From Micromonospora chokoriensis (GTDB lineage: Bacteria; Actinomycetota; Actinomycetes; Mycobacteriales; Micromonosporaceae), in assembly GCF_900091505.1 (NCBI RefSeq), contig NZ_LT607409.1, positions 3,286,001 to 3,350,000 on the forward strand: 64,000 nt of DNA. The letters are read 5' to 3'. The notes beneath the pieces are model-generated. The model ran no database searches. It worked only from the letters and a program-made list of their open reading frames with translations, and had not been told where the DNA came from. Each line of letters begins with the position of its first letter. Position 1 is the stretch's first letter. The translations under genes were made by a program, and so were the position numbers. This document shows, one piece after another, positions 20,592 to 29,078 of the stretch.

Positions 20592-21773
20592 ATGACTACC
20601 CAGGCATCCGCGCCGCCGCCCAGCACCAAGTCGCAGGCGCTGCGCTCGTACGACGTCGCCGACTTCCCGGCCCTCACCGGCCTGGAGGAGGACTGGCGTT
20701 TCACCCCGCTCAAGCGTCTTCGCGGTCTGACCGGCGACGGCGCCAGCCACGCCGAGCTGGAGTCGTCGGATGAGGCGCCGGCCGCGACCGGAGCGGTCCG
20801 GCACGAGTACGGCGACCTGCCCGAGGGCGTGACCATCACCCGGATCGGCCGCGACGACGAGCGGGTCGGGAGCGTGTTGACCCCGGTGGACCGGGTCAGC
20901 GCGCTGGCCTACGGCGCCGCCGCCGACACCCTGTTGGTGCGGGTCGACCCCGAGGCGGTGCTCGGTGAGCCGGTGCGCCTGCGGGTGGTCGGCACCGGCA
21001 CCGAGCAGCCGGCGTTCGGGCACACCTTCGTCGAGGTGGGTCGCTTCGCCGAGACGACTCTGGTGGTGGAGCACGTCGGGTCGGCCACCCTGGCCGACAA
21101 CGTCGAGGTGCTGGTCGCCGACGGCGCGAAGCTGACCCTGGTCACGATCGCCGACTGGGCCGACGACGCGGTCCAGGCCCAGCACCTGAAGGTCAAGCTG
21201 GGTCGGGACGCCAAGGTCGTGCACATCCAGGTCTCCCTCGGTGGTGACCTGGTCCGGCAGTTCACCAGCGTGGAATACACCGGTCGGGGTGGCGAGGCCG
21301 AGTTGTACGGCGTCTACTTCGCCGACTCCGGTCAGCACCTGGAGCACCGGCAGCTGGTCGACCACAACGTGCCGGACTGCCGCAGCTACGTCGGCTACCG
21401 GGGCGCCCTGCAGGGCGCGGACGCGCACACCGTCTGGGTGGGCGACGTGCTGATCCAGGCCGAGGCGACCGGCACCGACACGTACGAGATCAACCGGAAC
21501 CTGCTGCTGACCGACGGCGCGCGGGCGGACTCCGTACCCAATCTGGAGATCGAGACCGGCGAGATCGCCGGCGCCGGCCACGCCAGCGCGACCGGCCGCT
21601 TCGACGACGAGCAGTTGTTCTACCTGATGGCCCGGGGGATCCCGGAGGGTGAGGCCCGTCGTCTGGTGGTCCGCGGCTTCTTCGCGGAGCTGATCAACAA
21701 GATCCCGGTGGAGTCGCTGCGCGAGCGTCTCGGTGACGCGATCGAGGCCCGGCTGACCAAGGCCGGCGCCTGA
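20592..21773 (+). CDS. sufD: Fe-S cluster assembly protein SufD
   Basis: A 393-residue SufB paralogue. It has the same beta-helix core and a DEQLFYLMARGIPEGEAR motif near the C-terminus, plus a HLEHRQLVDHNVPDCRS segment typical of SufD. AGGAAGAG (20582-20589) precedes ATG 20592. The stop overlaps the next gene by one base (TGATG). Confidence 0.96.
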   Translation: MTTQASAPPPSTKSQALRSYDVADFPALTGLEEDWRFTPLKRLRGLTGDGASHAELESSDEAPAATGAVRHEYGDLPEGVTITRIGRDDERVGSVLTPVDRVSALAYGAAADTLLVRVDPEAVLGEPVRLRVVGTGTEQPAFGHTFVEVGRFAETTLVVEHVGSATLADNVEVLVADGAKLTLVTIADWADDAVQAQHLKVKLGRDAKVVHIQVSLGGDLVRQFTSVEYTGRGGEAELYGVYFADSGQHLEHRQLVDHNVPDCRSYVGYRGALQGADAHTVWVGDVLIQAEATGTDTYEINRNLLLTDGARADSVPNLEIETGEIAGAGHASATGRFDDEQLFYLMARGIPEGEARRLVVRGFFAELINKIPVESLRERLGDAIEARLTKAGA

Positions 21774-22098
21774 TGATCCGGATCTGCTCCACCGAGGACG
21801 TGCCGAAGGGCACCGCGATCAGCGCGGATGTCGACGGCACTCCGATCGCCCTGGTACACGGCGAGGACGGCACCTTCTACGCGGCGTACGACGAGTGCTC
21901 GCATGCCGCGGTCGCCCTCTCCGAGGGAGAGGTCGACGGTTGCACGTTGGAGTGCTGGCTGCACGGCTCGCGCTTCGACCTGCGCACCGGCGAGCCGAGC
22001 GGGCTGCCCGCCACCGAACCCGTCCCCGTCTACCCCGTCGAAGTCCGCGACGGCGACATCTACCTCAGCCTGACGCCGAGTAATGGAGTGACCCGATA

Positions 22099-22099
<1 letters not shown>
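21773..22099 (+). CDS. Rieske-type ferredoxin in the suf operon
   Basis: A 108-residue Rieske domain. The 2Fe-2S ligands are C-x-H in DECSHAAVAL and C-x-x-H in LECWLHGSRF, about 18 residues apart. It resembles the ferredoxin subunit of non-haem iron oxygenases but stands alone, embedded between sufD and sufC with one-base overlaps on both sides. An electron-transfer or cluster-carrier role in SUF assembly is inferred from context. This gene is a regular member of actinobacterial suf operons. Confidence 0.92.
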
Positions 22100-22872
<773 letters not shown>

Positions 22873-22892
22873 GCGGGAGAGGCGCTGCCGAG

Positions 22893-24197
22893 ATGACCAG
22901 CATCGCGATCCCCGAGGGGATGCCGCAGTACGACGACGTGCCGCGTTTCGACGTGGCCCGGGTGCGCGCCGACTTCCCGATCCTCGGTCGGGAGATCAAC
23001 GGGCACCCGCTGGTCTACCTCGACAGCGCCAACACCTCCCACAAACCGCGCCAGGTGCTCGACGTGCTCGATGAGCACTACGCGCGGCACAACGCCAACG
23101 TGTCGCGCTCGGTGCACACCCTGGGCACCGAGGCCACCGAGGCGTACGAGGGGGCGCGGGCGAAGGTCGCCGCGTTCATCAACGCGCCGAGCGTCGACGA
23201 GGTGGTGTTCACCAAGAACTCCACCGAGGCGATCAACATCGTGGCGTACGCCTTCTCGAACGCCTCGCTGCGCCCGGACGCTGACAGTCGTTTCCGGCTC
23301 GGCCCCGGTGACGAGGTGGTGATCTCCGAGATGGAGCACCACTCGAACATCGTCCCCTGGCAGTTGCTCTGCGAGCGGACGGGCGCGACCCTGCGCTGGT
23401 TCCCGGTCACCGACCAGGGCCGGCTGGACGAGTCCGGCCTGGAAGACCTGGTCACCGAACGGACGAAGATCGTCTCGCTGGTGCACACGTCCAACATCCT
23501 CGGCACGGTCAACGCCACCTCCCGGATCACCGCCCGGGTCCGTGAGGTGGGCGCGCTGCTGCTGCTGGACTGCTCGCAGTCGGTGCCGCACCTGCCCATC
23601 GACGTGGTCGACCTGGACGCCGACTACATCGTCTTCACCGGGCACAAGATGTGCGGCCCGACCGGAATCGGTGTGCTCTGGGGCCGCGGTGAGCTGCTGG
23701 CCGCGATGCCGCCGGTGATGGGTGGCGGCTCGATGATCGAGACGGTCACCATGGCCCGCTCGACGTTCGCCGCGCCGCCGGCCCGCTTCGAGGCGGGCAC
23801 CCCGCCGATCGCCGAGGCGGTCGCCCTCGGCGCGGCGGTGGACTACCTGACCGGCGTCGGGATGCGGGCCATCCAGTGGCACGAGAAGGAGCTGACGGCG
23901 TACGCGCTGGACGCGCTCGCCTCGGTGCCGGACCTGCGGATCTTCGGCCCGACCGTGCCGGTGGGGCGGGGCGGCACCATCTCGTTCGCGCTCGGCGACG
24001 TGCACCCGCACGACGTGGGTCAGGTGCTCGACTCGCTCGGCGTGCAGGTGCGGGTGGGTCACCACTGTGCCAAGCCGGTGTGCAGCCGGTTCGGCGTCCC
24101 GGCCATGACCCGGGCCTCGTTCTACCTCTACACCACCACCGAGGAGATCGACGCTCTGGTGGCCGGTCTGGAGCAGGTGCGGAAGGTGTTCGACTGA
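22893..24197 (+). CDS. sufS: Cysteine desulfurase SufS
   Basis: A 434-residue type II cysteine desulfurase giving persulfide sulfur for clusters. The PLP lysine is in FTGHKMCGPTGIG, SEMEHHSNIVPW binds the cofactor, and the active-site cysteine is in RVGHHCAKPVC. GAGAGGCGC precedes the ATG. The stop overlaps the sufU start (TGATG), which fits SufU being its sulfur acceptor. Confidence 0.96.
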   Translation: MTSIAIPEGMPQYDDVPRFDVARVRADFPILGREINGHPLVYLDSANTSHKPRQVLDVLDEHYARHNANVSRSVHTLGTEATEAYEGARAKVAAFINAPSVDEVVFTKNSTEAINIVAYAFSNASLRPDADSRFRLGPGDEVVISEMEHHSNIVPWQLLCERTGATLRWFPVTDQGRLDESGLEDLVTERTKIVSLVHTSNILGTVNATSRITARVREVGALLLLDCSQSVPHLPIDVVDLDADYIVFTGHKMCGPTGIGVLWGRGELLAAMPPVMGGGSMIETVTMARSTFAAPPARFEAGTPPIAEAVALGAAVDYLTGVGMRAIQWHEKELTAYALDALASVPDLRIFGPTVPVGRGGTISFALGDVHPHDVGQVLDSLGVQVRVGHHCAKPVCSRFGVPAMTRASFYLYTTTEEIDALVAGLEQVRKVFD

Positions 24198-24673
24198 TGG
24201 TGCAGCTCGACCAGCTCTACCAGGAGATCATCCTGGATCACTACAAGCACCCGCACGGGCGTGGCCTGCGCGACGCCGAGGACGCGGGCGACCGGGTCGC
24301 GGAGGCGCACCACGTCAACCCGACCTGCGGTGACGAGGTCACCGTCCGGGTGGCCACCGACGGCACGGTCCTGCACGACGTCTCGTACGACGGGATGGGC
24401 TGCTCGATCAGCCAGGCCTCGGCGAGCGTGCTGCACGAGCTGCTGCGCGGTCGGGGTGCCGGGGAGGCATTCGAGGTGCACGAGGCGTTCGTGGAGTTGA
24501 TGTCCGGACGTGGCCAGGTCACGCCGGACGAGGACGTGCTCGGCGACGGGGTGGCCTTCGCCGGCGTGGCCCGCTACCCCGCCCGGGTGAAGTGCGCGCT
24601 GCTGCCGTGGATGGCGTTCAAGGACGCCGCGGCACGTGCCGGCGTGGGCGTCAACCCGGAGGTGACGGCATGA
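24197..24673 (+). CDS. sufU: SufS-partner zinc protein SufU
   Basis: A 158-residue IscU-like protein of the Gram-positive SUF system. The three conserved cysteines are in NPTCGDEV, YDGMGCSISQAS and VKCALLPW, and the SufU-specific insert (SGRGQVTPDEDV) lies between the second and third. It accepts sulfur from SufS using a zinc-dependent ligand swap. Its stop lies in the first copy of a GTGA(C/T)GGCATGAGC duplication. Confidence 0.95.
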   Translation: MVQLDQLYQEIILDHYKHPHGRGLRDAEDAGDRVAEAHHVNPTCGDEVTVRVATDGTVLHDVSYDGMGCSISQASASVLHELLRGRGAGEAFEVHEAFVELMSGRGQVTPDEDVLGDGVAFAGVARYPARVKCALLPWMAFKDAAARAGVGVNPEVTA

Positions 24674-24767
24674 GCGAGCGTCAGCGAGCGAATCGGCGAG
24701 CGAACAATTGGTGCAGCGCAGTGCTGCCCAGTGGCGGCACGGAGCGAAGCGGAGTGATGGCATGAGC
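24662..24767 (+). repeat. Duplicated stop/start junction sufU-sufT with 92-bp element
   Basis: GTGACGGCATGAGC (24662-24675) contains the sufU TGA; GTGATGGCATGAGC (24754-24767) contains the sufT ATG. They are 92 bases apart and differ at one base. The interior has GAGCG-rich repeats and ends GGAGCGAAGCGGAGTGATGGC, matching the tal-pgi spacer end and supplying the sufT ribosome binding site. Confidence 0.65.
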
Positions 24768-25226
24768 AGCGAGAACACGGCAACTGCGGCGACGCCGGAG
24801 GCCGGTGACGCCACCGCGGCGCCGCAGACCGAAGCCGTGACGACCGACGGCGACGCCACGCCGGAGGCCGGCGACGCCGGCACCCCGGCGGGCGGCGTCA
24901 GCAAGGCGATGATCGCCGACATCGAGGAGGCGATGAAGGACGTCGTCGACCCGGAGCTGGGCATCAACGTGGTCGACCTGGGTCTGGTGTACGGCGTACA
25001 CGTCGACGACGAGAACGTCGCCACCCTGGACATGACGCTCACCTCGGCGGCCTGCCCGTTGACCGACGTGATCGAGGACCAGGCCCGGCAGGCACTGACC
25101 ACCGGCCCCGGCGGCGGCCTGGTCAACGACATCCGGATCAACTGGGTGTGGCTGCCGCCGTGGGGCCCGGACAAGATCACCGACGAGGGTCGGGACCAGC
25201 TTCGCTCCCTCGGCTTCAACGTCTGA
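24762..25226 (+). CDS. sufT: Fe-S assembly factor SufT (MIP18/DUF59 family)
   Basis: A 154-residue protein. The first ~45 residues are an acidic Ala/Thr/Gly tail; then comes a DUF59 domain with DVVDPELGINVVDLGLVYG and the conserved cysteine in LTSAACPLTD. SufT-type proteins help Fe-S maturation. ATG 24762 is chosen because upstream in-frame codons lie in the repeat element. It closes the suf operon; a strong terminator follows 15 bases later. Confidence 0.93.
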   Translation: MSSENTATAATPEAGDATAAPQTEAVTTDGDATPEAGDAGTPAGGVSKAMIADIEEAMKDVVDPELGINVVDLGLVYGVHVDDENVATLDMTLTSAACPLTDVIEDQARQALTTGPGGGLVNDIRINWVWLPPWGPDKITDEGRDQLRSLGFNV

Positions 25227-25241
25227 CCGATCCCGTCCTTC

Positions 25242-25273
25242 GAGCGCGGTACCCCGTCCGGGGTGCCGCGCTC
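25242..25273 (+). terminator. Terminator of the suf operon
   Basis: GAGCGCGGTACCCCG (25242-25256) pairs with CGGGGTGCCGCGCTC (25259-25273), 15 bp with one G-T pair and a very short loop. It follows sufT and is then followed by GTTGCGTT, without a long T run. Confidence 0.75.
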
Positions 25274-25305
25274 GTTGCGTTCTGACATTCGTCGGTCCCG
25301 ATTGT

Positions 25306-25320
25306 GGAACGGATCGTTCC
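25306..25320. promoter_or_regulatory. 15-base palindrome GGAACG-GAT-CGTTCC
   Basis: Perfect six-base arms around GAT, 97 bases before the start at 25417. It shares the GGAA...TTCC outline with the 20-base palindrome at 25347. Possible operator. Confidence 0.5.
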
Positions 25321-25346
25321 GGTCTGATAGGCTGATGGCAGCAAAC

Positions 25347-25366
25347 AGAGCGGAATATTCCGCTCT
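25347..25366. promoter_or_regulatory. Perfect 20-bp palindrome AGAGCGGAATATTCCGCTCT
   Basis: Exact dyad with no spacer, 50 bases before ATG 25417. TAGGCT at 25328-25333 lies just upstream and could be the -10 box, placing this palindrome in the first transcribed bases. TetR-family dimers often bind such sites, but no TetR gene is adjacent. Confidence 0.6.
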
Positions 25367-25416
25367 AAGGCGAGTGGGATCGCTCGCCGGACGGGATCGA
25401 CGGAGAGGCCAAGACG

Positions 25417-26025
25417 ATGAGCGAGATGGCAGCGGTGCAGTGGCGGATCGTGCTCGACGAGGCGCACAGGGCACTCCGGACGGCCGTCGAGGGGGTCCCG
25501 GCCGACGCCTGGGACCGACCCACCCCGTGCGACCGGTGGACGGTCACCCAGGTGCTCCAGCACGCGACAGGTGACCAGCTCGCCTTCGCCGCGGCGATCG
25601 TCGGTGGCCCGGGGCCGGCGGAGGACCCGTTCGCGCCCTCCGGCCGGATCGAGGGTGACAAGATGGTCGACCTGCGCGCCGCTCTCGACGCCTCGGCCCG
25701 CGCCTGGGCGAGTGTCGCCGACGACAACCCGCAGGTGCCCACGCCGCTGCCCCAGGGCAAGCTCCCGGCCCACGTCGGTGCCGTCGCGTGCGCCCTCGAC
25801 GCCGCGGTGCACGCCTGGGACATCGCGACGGCCACCGGTCAGCCGTCCCCGCTCGGCGACGACCTGACCCGCCCCCTGCTGGTGGTCGCCCGGCAGATCG
25901 TCGAACCGCTGCGGAACTACGGCGCGTACGCCCCGGCGATCACCACCGGTCCGGAGGCCGACGAGGCCAGCGTCCTGCTCGCCTACCTCGGCCGCGACCC
26001 CCAGTGGTCCGCCGGGAAGCGCTGA
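25417..26025 (+). CDS. DinB-like metal-binding protein, TIGR03086 type
   Basis: A 202-residue four-helix protein of the mycothiol-dependent/maleylpyruvate-isomerase-like DinB group. Likely metal histidines are in VLQHATGDQ and DAAVHAWDIA. The N-terminal WDRPTPCDRWTVTQVLQH block is the family hallmark. The reaction is unknown; such proteins are often linked to thiol transfer or stress. Two palindromes lie in its leader, so it is probably under a dedicated repressor encoded elsewhere. Confidence 0.82.
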   Translation: MSEMAAVQWRIVLDEAHRALRTAVEGVPADAWDRPTPCDRWTVTQVLQHATGDQLAFAAAIVGGPGPAEDPFAPSGRIEGDKMVDLRAALDASARAWASVADDNPQVPTPLPQGKLPAHVGAVACALDAAVHAWDIATATGQPSPLGDDLTRPLLVVARQIVEPLRNYGAYAPAITTGPEADEASVLLAYLGRDPQWSAGKR

Positions 26026-26054
26026 CCGGCCCGACGAGGCCCGTTCAACCCCAT

Positions 26055-26178
26055 GATCGTGCTCGAACATTGATGTAGTGGCCTCGGCGGCTCGCCGAGG
26101 CCACTACATCCTGGTTCAAGCACGATCTTGGCGGCGCGGGGCGCGGGGCGCGGGGCGCGGGGCGCGGGGCGCGGGGCG
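26055..26178. repeat. Long hairpin element plus six GCGCGGG heptamers
   Basis: A 35-base arm (26055-26089) pairs with 26093-26127 at 31 of 35 positions over a 3-base loop; arm key blocks are GATCGTGCTCGAAC and GATGTAGTGGCCTCGGCG. It is followed by six exact GCGCGGG copies (26134-26175). The left arm matches the interior of the element at 17083 at 23 of 29 positions, and both end in GATCTTGG before the heptamers. Confidence 0.75.
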
Positions 26179-26318
26179 AAAAACGGTGGCGGGGGTGGGG
26201 GCTCGGCCCGCAGGATTGCCTGTGTGATTGAGGCGTACCCGATGCAGGTCTCTGTCCGTGCGGCGACTGCCGTGCGTCGACAGCGGCCGGTTCCCGGGCG
26301 AGCCTCGATCCGCCACCG

Positions 26319-26957
26319 ATGGCCATGACCGGGGCGTTCCTCGCCGGTCTGGTGGCCGGTTACGGTGTCGCCATCCCGGTCGGCGCGATCGCGATCCTCA
26401 TCCTGGGGCTCAGTGCCCGTACCTCGTTCCGGGTCGGCGCGGCGGCGGCCCTCGCGGTGGCGACCGCCGACGGCCTGTACGCGGCGGTCGCCGCGCTGGG
26501 CGGCGCGAGCCTGGCCGGGATGATCGCGCCGGTTGCCGGGCCGCTGCGGGTGGTGGCGGCCGTGGTGCTGCTGGGGCTCGCCGCGCACGGCCTCTGGCGG
26601 ACCTGGGCTGCCCACCGCTCGGCGGCGGCGCCGGCGGCGCGGGCCGGTCGGGGCATGGGCACTCCGGGGCGGGCCTACGCGGCGCTGCTCGGGTTGACCC
26701 TGCTGAATCCGGCGACGGTCCTCTACTTCGTCGCGTTGGTGCTCGGGCGCCCGGACACCACCGGCGCGGGCCTGCTCCCGGCGGCGCTGTTCGTGGCGGG
26801 TGTGTTCCTCGCGTCGGCGAGCTGGCAGTTGCTCATCGCCGGTGGCGGCACCGTGGTCGGGCGGGCGTTGAGCAGTCCGCGCGGTCGGTCGGTCACCGGC
26901 CTGGTCTCCAGCGCGCTGATCGCCGCGCTGGCGGTGCTCGCGCTGCTGTCGGGCTGA
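26319..26957 (+). CDS. LysE/RhtB family exporter
   Basis: A 212-residue membrane protein with about five to six hydrophobic helices. The N-terminal GLVAGYGVAIPVGAIAILIL and the mid-protein GLTLLNPATVLYFVAL motif are characteristic of LysE-type amino-acid or small-metabolite exporters. The substrate cannot be told from sequence. ATG 26319 or 26325 may be the start. acVLRF1 follows 37 bases later with its own promoter-like box. Confidence 0.85.
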   Translation: MAMTGAFLAGLVAGYGVAIPVGAIAILILGLSARTSFRVGAAAALAVATADGLYAAVAALGGASLAGMIAPVAGPLRVVAAVVLLGLAAHGLWRTWAAHRSAAAPAARAGRGMGTPGRAYAALLGLTLLNPATVLYFVALVLGRPDTTGAGLLPAALFVAGVFLASASWQLLIAGGGTVVGRALSSPRGRSVTGLVSSALIAALAVLALLSG

Positions 26958-26994
26958 GCACCGGACACACCGGGCCGTGCCGTACGGTCGGACG

Positions 26995-27648
26995 ATGACC
27001 AGTCGACCCGCAGCCGGCGGTGGCCGCTGGGTGGAGGTCGACCCCGCCCGCGTCGGCCGCTGGGTCGAGGGCTTCGCCGAGCGGCACGGCCCGCACACCA
27101 CCACCGCGCGGGAGTACGGGCTGCTGCTCACCGCCGCCGACGGGTCCACCGCCGGGTTGTATGCCCCGCCGGGGGCTCCGGTCGGCGACGACGTCGCCCG
27201 GTTCGTGGCCGCCGCTGTCGCGCCCCGCCGGATCGGCCTGCTGCTGGCCCGGAAGGGCGCGGTGGCCGTCGGCGTGGCCGACGGGGGCGACCTGGTCGTC
27301 TCCAAGGTGGACAGTCGTTACGTGCAGGGGCGCACCGCCGCCGGGGGATGGTCGCAGCAGCGGTTCGCCCGGCGGCGGGACAACCAGGCCAAGGCGGCGA
27401 TGGGTGACGCGGCCGACCTGGCCGTACGGCTGCTGTTGCCGGAGGTGGCGACGCTGACCGCGGTGGTGTGCGGCGGGGACCGGCGGGCGGTCGACATCGT
27501 GCTGGCCGACCGGCGGCTGGCCCCGCTCGTGCCGCTGCGCGCGGAGCGGTTGCTCGACGTGCCGGAACCCCGGCACGCGGTTCTCGTCGCGGCGGTGACG
27601 GCGGCGCGGGCGGTGCACATCCGGCTGCGTGACCCGGAACCCGGCTGA
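26995..27648 (+). CDS. acVLRF1-type peptidyl-tRNA hydrolase/release factor
   Basis: A 217-residue member of the actinobacterial Vms1/eRF1-like group, which releases nascent chains from stalled ribosomes. GGWSQQRFARRRDNQ carries the expected catalytic glutamine loop, followed by GDAADLAVRLLLP and a C-terminal alpha/beta part. ATG 26995 lies six bases after TACGGT (26983-26988), suggesting a leaderless transcript. Confidence 0.82.
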   Translation: MTSRPAAGGGRWVEVDPARVGRWVEGFAERHGPHTTTAREYGLLLTAADGSTAGLYAPPGAPVGDDVARFVAAAVAPRRIGLLLARKGAVAVGVADGGDLVVSKVDSRYVQGRTAAGGWSQQRFARRRDNQAKAAMGDAADLAVRLLLPEVATLTAVVCGGDRRAVDIVLADRRLAPLVPLRAERLLDVPEPRHAVLVAAVTAARAVHIRLRDPEPG

Positions 27649-27720
27649 GGGCAGGAGACGACCACCACGCAAAACGGGGTTCCCGGCCTGCCGCGGCGTC
27701 GACGGCCGGAGGATGGGCAC

Positions 27721-28020
27721 GTGGAGTTTCTGGTGGACATGGTGACGACGGTGCCCGAGGGCACGTCGGAGGACGGGGTGGCCGCGATGCGCGCGCGGGA
27801 GGCGGCGCGTTCGGCCGAGCTGACGGCGCAGGGCAGCCTGCTGCGGCTCTGGCGGCCGCCGCTGGCGCCGGGGGAGTGGCGTACCTGGGGGCTGTTCCAG
27901 GCCGACGACGCCGACGAGTTGGAGGCGGTGCTCGCGTCGATGCCGCTGCGTGCCTGGCGGCGCGAGACCGTGACACCGTTGACGCCGCACCCGAACGACC
28001 CGGGTCAGCCGCCTCGATAG
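27721..28020 (+). CDS. Muconolactone-isomerase-like small protein
   Basis: A 99-residue ferredoxin-fold protein. MEFLVDMVTTVPEG at the start and LLRLWRPPLAPGEWRTWGLF in the middle match the muconolactone delta-isomerase/YciI-like superfamily. No other catechol-degradation genes are nearby, so a catabolic role is not assured. GGAGG precedes GTG 27721. Its 3' end overlaps the convergent LysR gene by 16 bases. Confidence 0.75.
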   Translation: MEFLVDMVTTVPEGTSEDGVAAMRAREAARSAELTAQGSLLRLWRPPLAPGEWRTWGLFQADDADELEAVLASMPLRAWRRETVTPLTPHPNDPGQPPR

Positions 28021-28940
28021 TCGTGTAGGGGGTCGCCTGGCGGGATCCACGCCGTGTCACGGTCGAAGCCGGCGGGAGCGACGTCGTGCGTGAGGGCGTC
28101 GACGGTGGCCCGCACGGCCTCGCGGGTCTCGTCGCGACGGGAGACGAGGGCCCACGTCCAGTAGGGCGTGGGATCCACCACCGGTCGCACGACGAGGTCG
28201 GACGGCACCGGCAGGTTCTGCCCTCGGGGGGAGTCGACGATCGGGCGGCGGAGCCGGCGCACATGGGCGAAGAAGGCTGGTCCGGTGATGCCCCCGTCGT
28301 CGATGCGCACGACCTGGGCGCCGGTGTCGCGGGCGAATGCCTCGGCGTAGCGGTTCCAGGACGACCAGGTGGCGGAGTCGGCGTCGGTCAGGACCAGCGT
28401 GTCCTGGGCGCGTACCGCCGATGCGTCGACGCCGGGGGAGACGGCGGCGAGGCGTTGCACGCCGATCGGCCGCGCCACCAGGTCGTAGGTGGTCAGGTCG
28501 TCGGCCTGGATCCAACATATCGCGAGGTCGATGCTGCCGTCGGCGACGCGGCGTGCCTGGGCGTGCGACGGTAGCTCCCACGTGTCGACGTGCAGCTGCG
28601 CGGCTCTCGACGCGCGTGTCACGAGGTCCGCCGGACGCCAGGTGACGTAGCCCAACCGCACCGGGCCGGCCGTGGACATGCCGGCCGCCCAGCGCACCAA
28701 CTCCTCCGCCTGGTCGAGCAGGGCCCGGGTGCGGGGCAGCAGTGCCTCCCCGGCGGCGGTGAGCGTGACCCCGCGGCGGTTGCGGTCGAACAGGCGGACG
28801 CCCAGGTCTCGTTCCAGAGCTTTGATCTGTTGGGAGAGCGACGGGCCGGCGATGCGCAGACGGGTCGCCGCCCGACCGTAGTGCAACTCCTCGGCAACCG
28901 CGACGAAGTAGCGCAGCTGGCGTAGCTCCACCTGGCTCAT
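28005..28940 (-). CDS. LysR-family transcriptional regulator
   Basis: A 311-residue regulator. The helix-turn-helix covers about residues 4-62 (ELRQLRYFVAVAEELHYGRA, SLSQQIKALERDLGVRLFDR), followed by the periplasmic-binding-like effector domain. ATG 28940 is chosen because MSQVELRQLRYF is the natural LysR start. It is divergent from the MFS gene, with three CCGGT/ACCGG half-sites between, so it probably controls that transporter and the SnoaL-like gene behind it. Confidence 0.92.
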   Translation of the reverse strand: MSQVELRQLRYFVAVAEELHYGRAATRLRIAGPSLSQQIKALERDLGVRLFDRNRRGVTLTAAGEALLPRTRALLDQAEELVRWAAGMSTAGPVRLGYVTWRPADLVTRASRAAQLHVDTWELPSHAQARRVADGSIDLAICWIQADDLTTYDLVARPIGVQRLAAVSPGVDASAVRAQDTLVLTDADSATWSSWNRYAEAFARDTGAQVVRIDDGGITGPAFFAHVRRLRRPIVDSPRGQNLPVPSDLVVRPVVDPTPYWTWALVSRRDETREAVRATVDALTHDVAPAGFDRDTAWIPPGDPLHDYRGG

Positions 28941-28956
28941 GGTACGGCGGTGAGAG

Positions 28957-28986
28957 CCGGTGCCTATCACCGGAGAGGAAACCGGT
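28957..28986. promoter_or_regulatory. Candidate LysR operator
   Basis: CCGGT (28957-28961), ACCGG (28969-28973) and CCGGT (28982-28986) make two overlapping dyads with 7- and 8-base spacers, between the divergent LysR and MFS starts. Confidence 0.5.
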
Positions 28987-29078
28987 CCTGGCAGAACGTC
29001 CCTGCTCAGGCCCACGATTGGTCACGACAACCCAGGGACCACGCAGCGTTCCTGCCGGCCGTCACCCAGGAGGTACCG

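Noticed and set aside
23876..24196. A longer N-terminus for sufU within sufS
   Set aside because: The extra codons are an out-of-frame reading of sufS; TGATG at 24195-24199 marks the true start.
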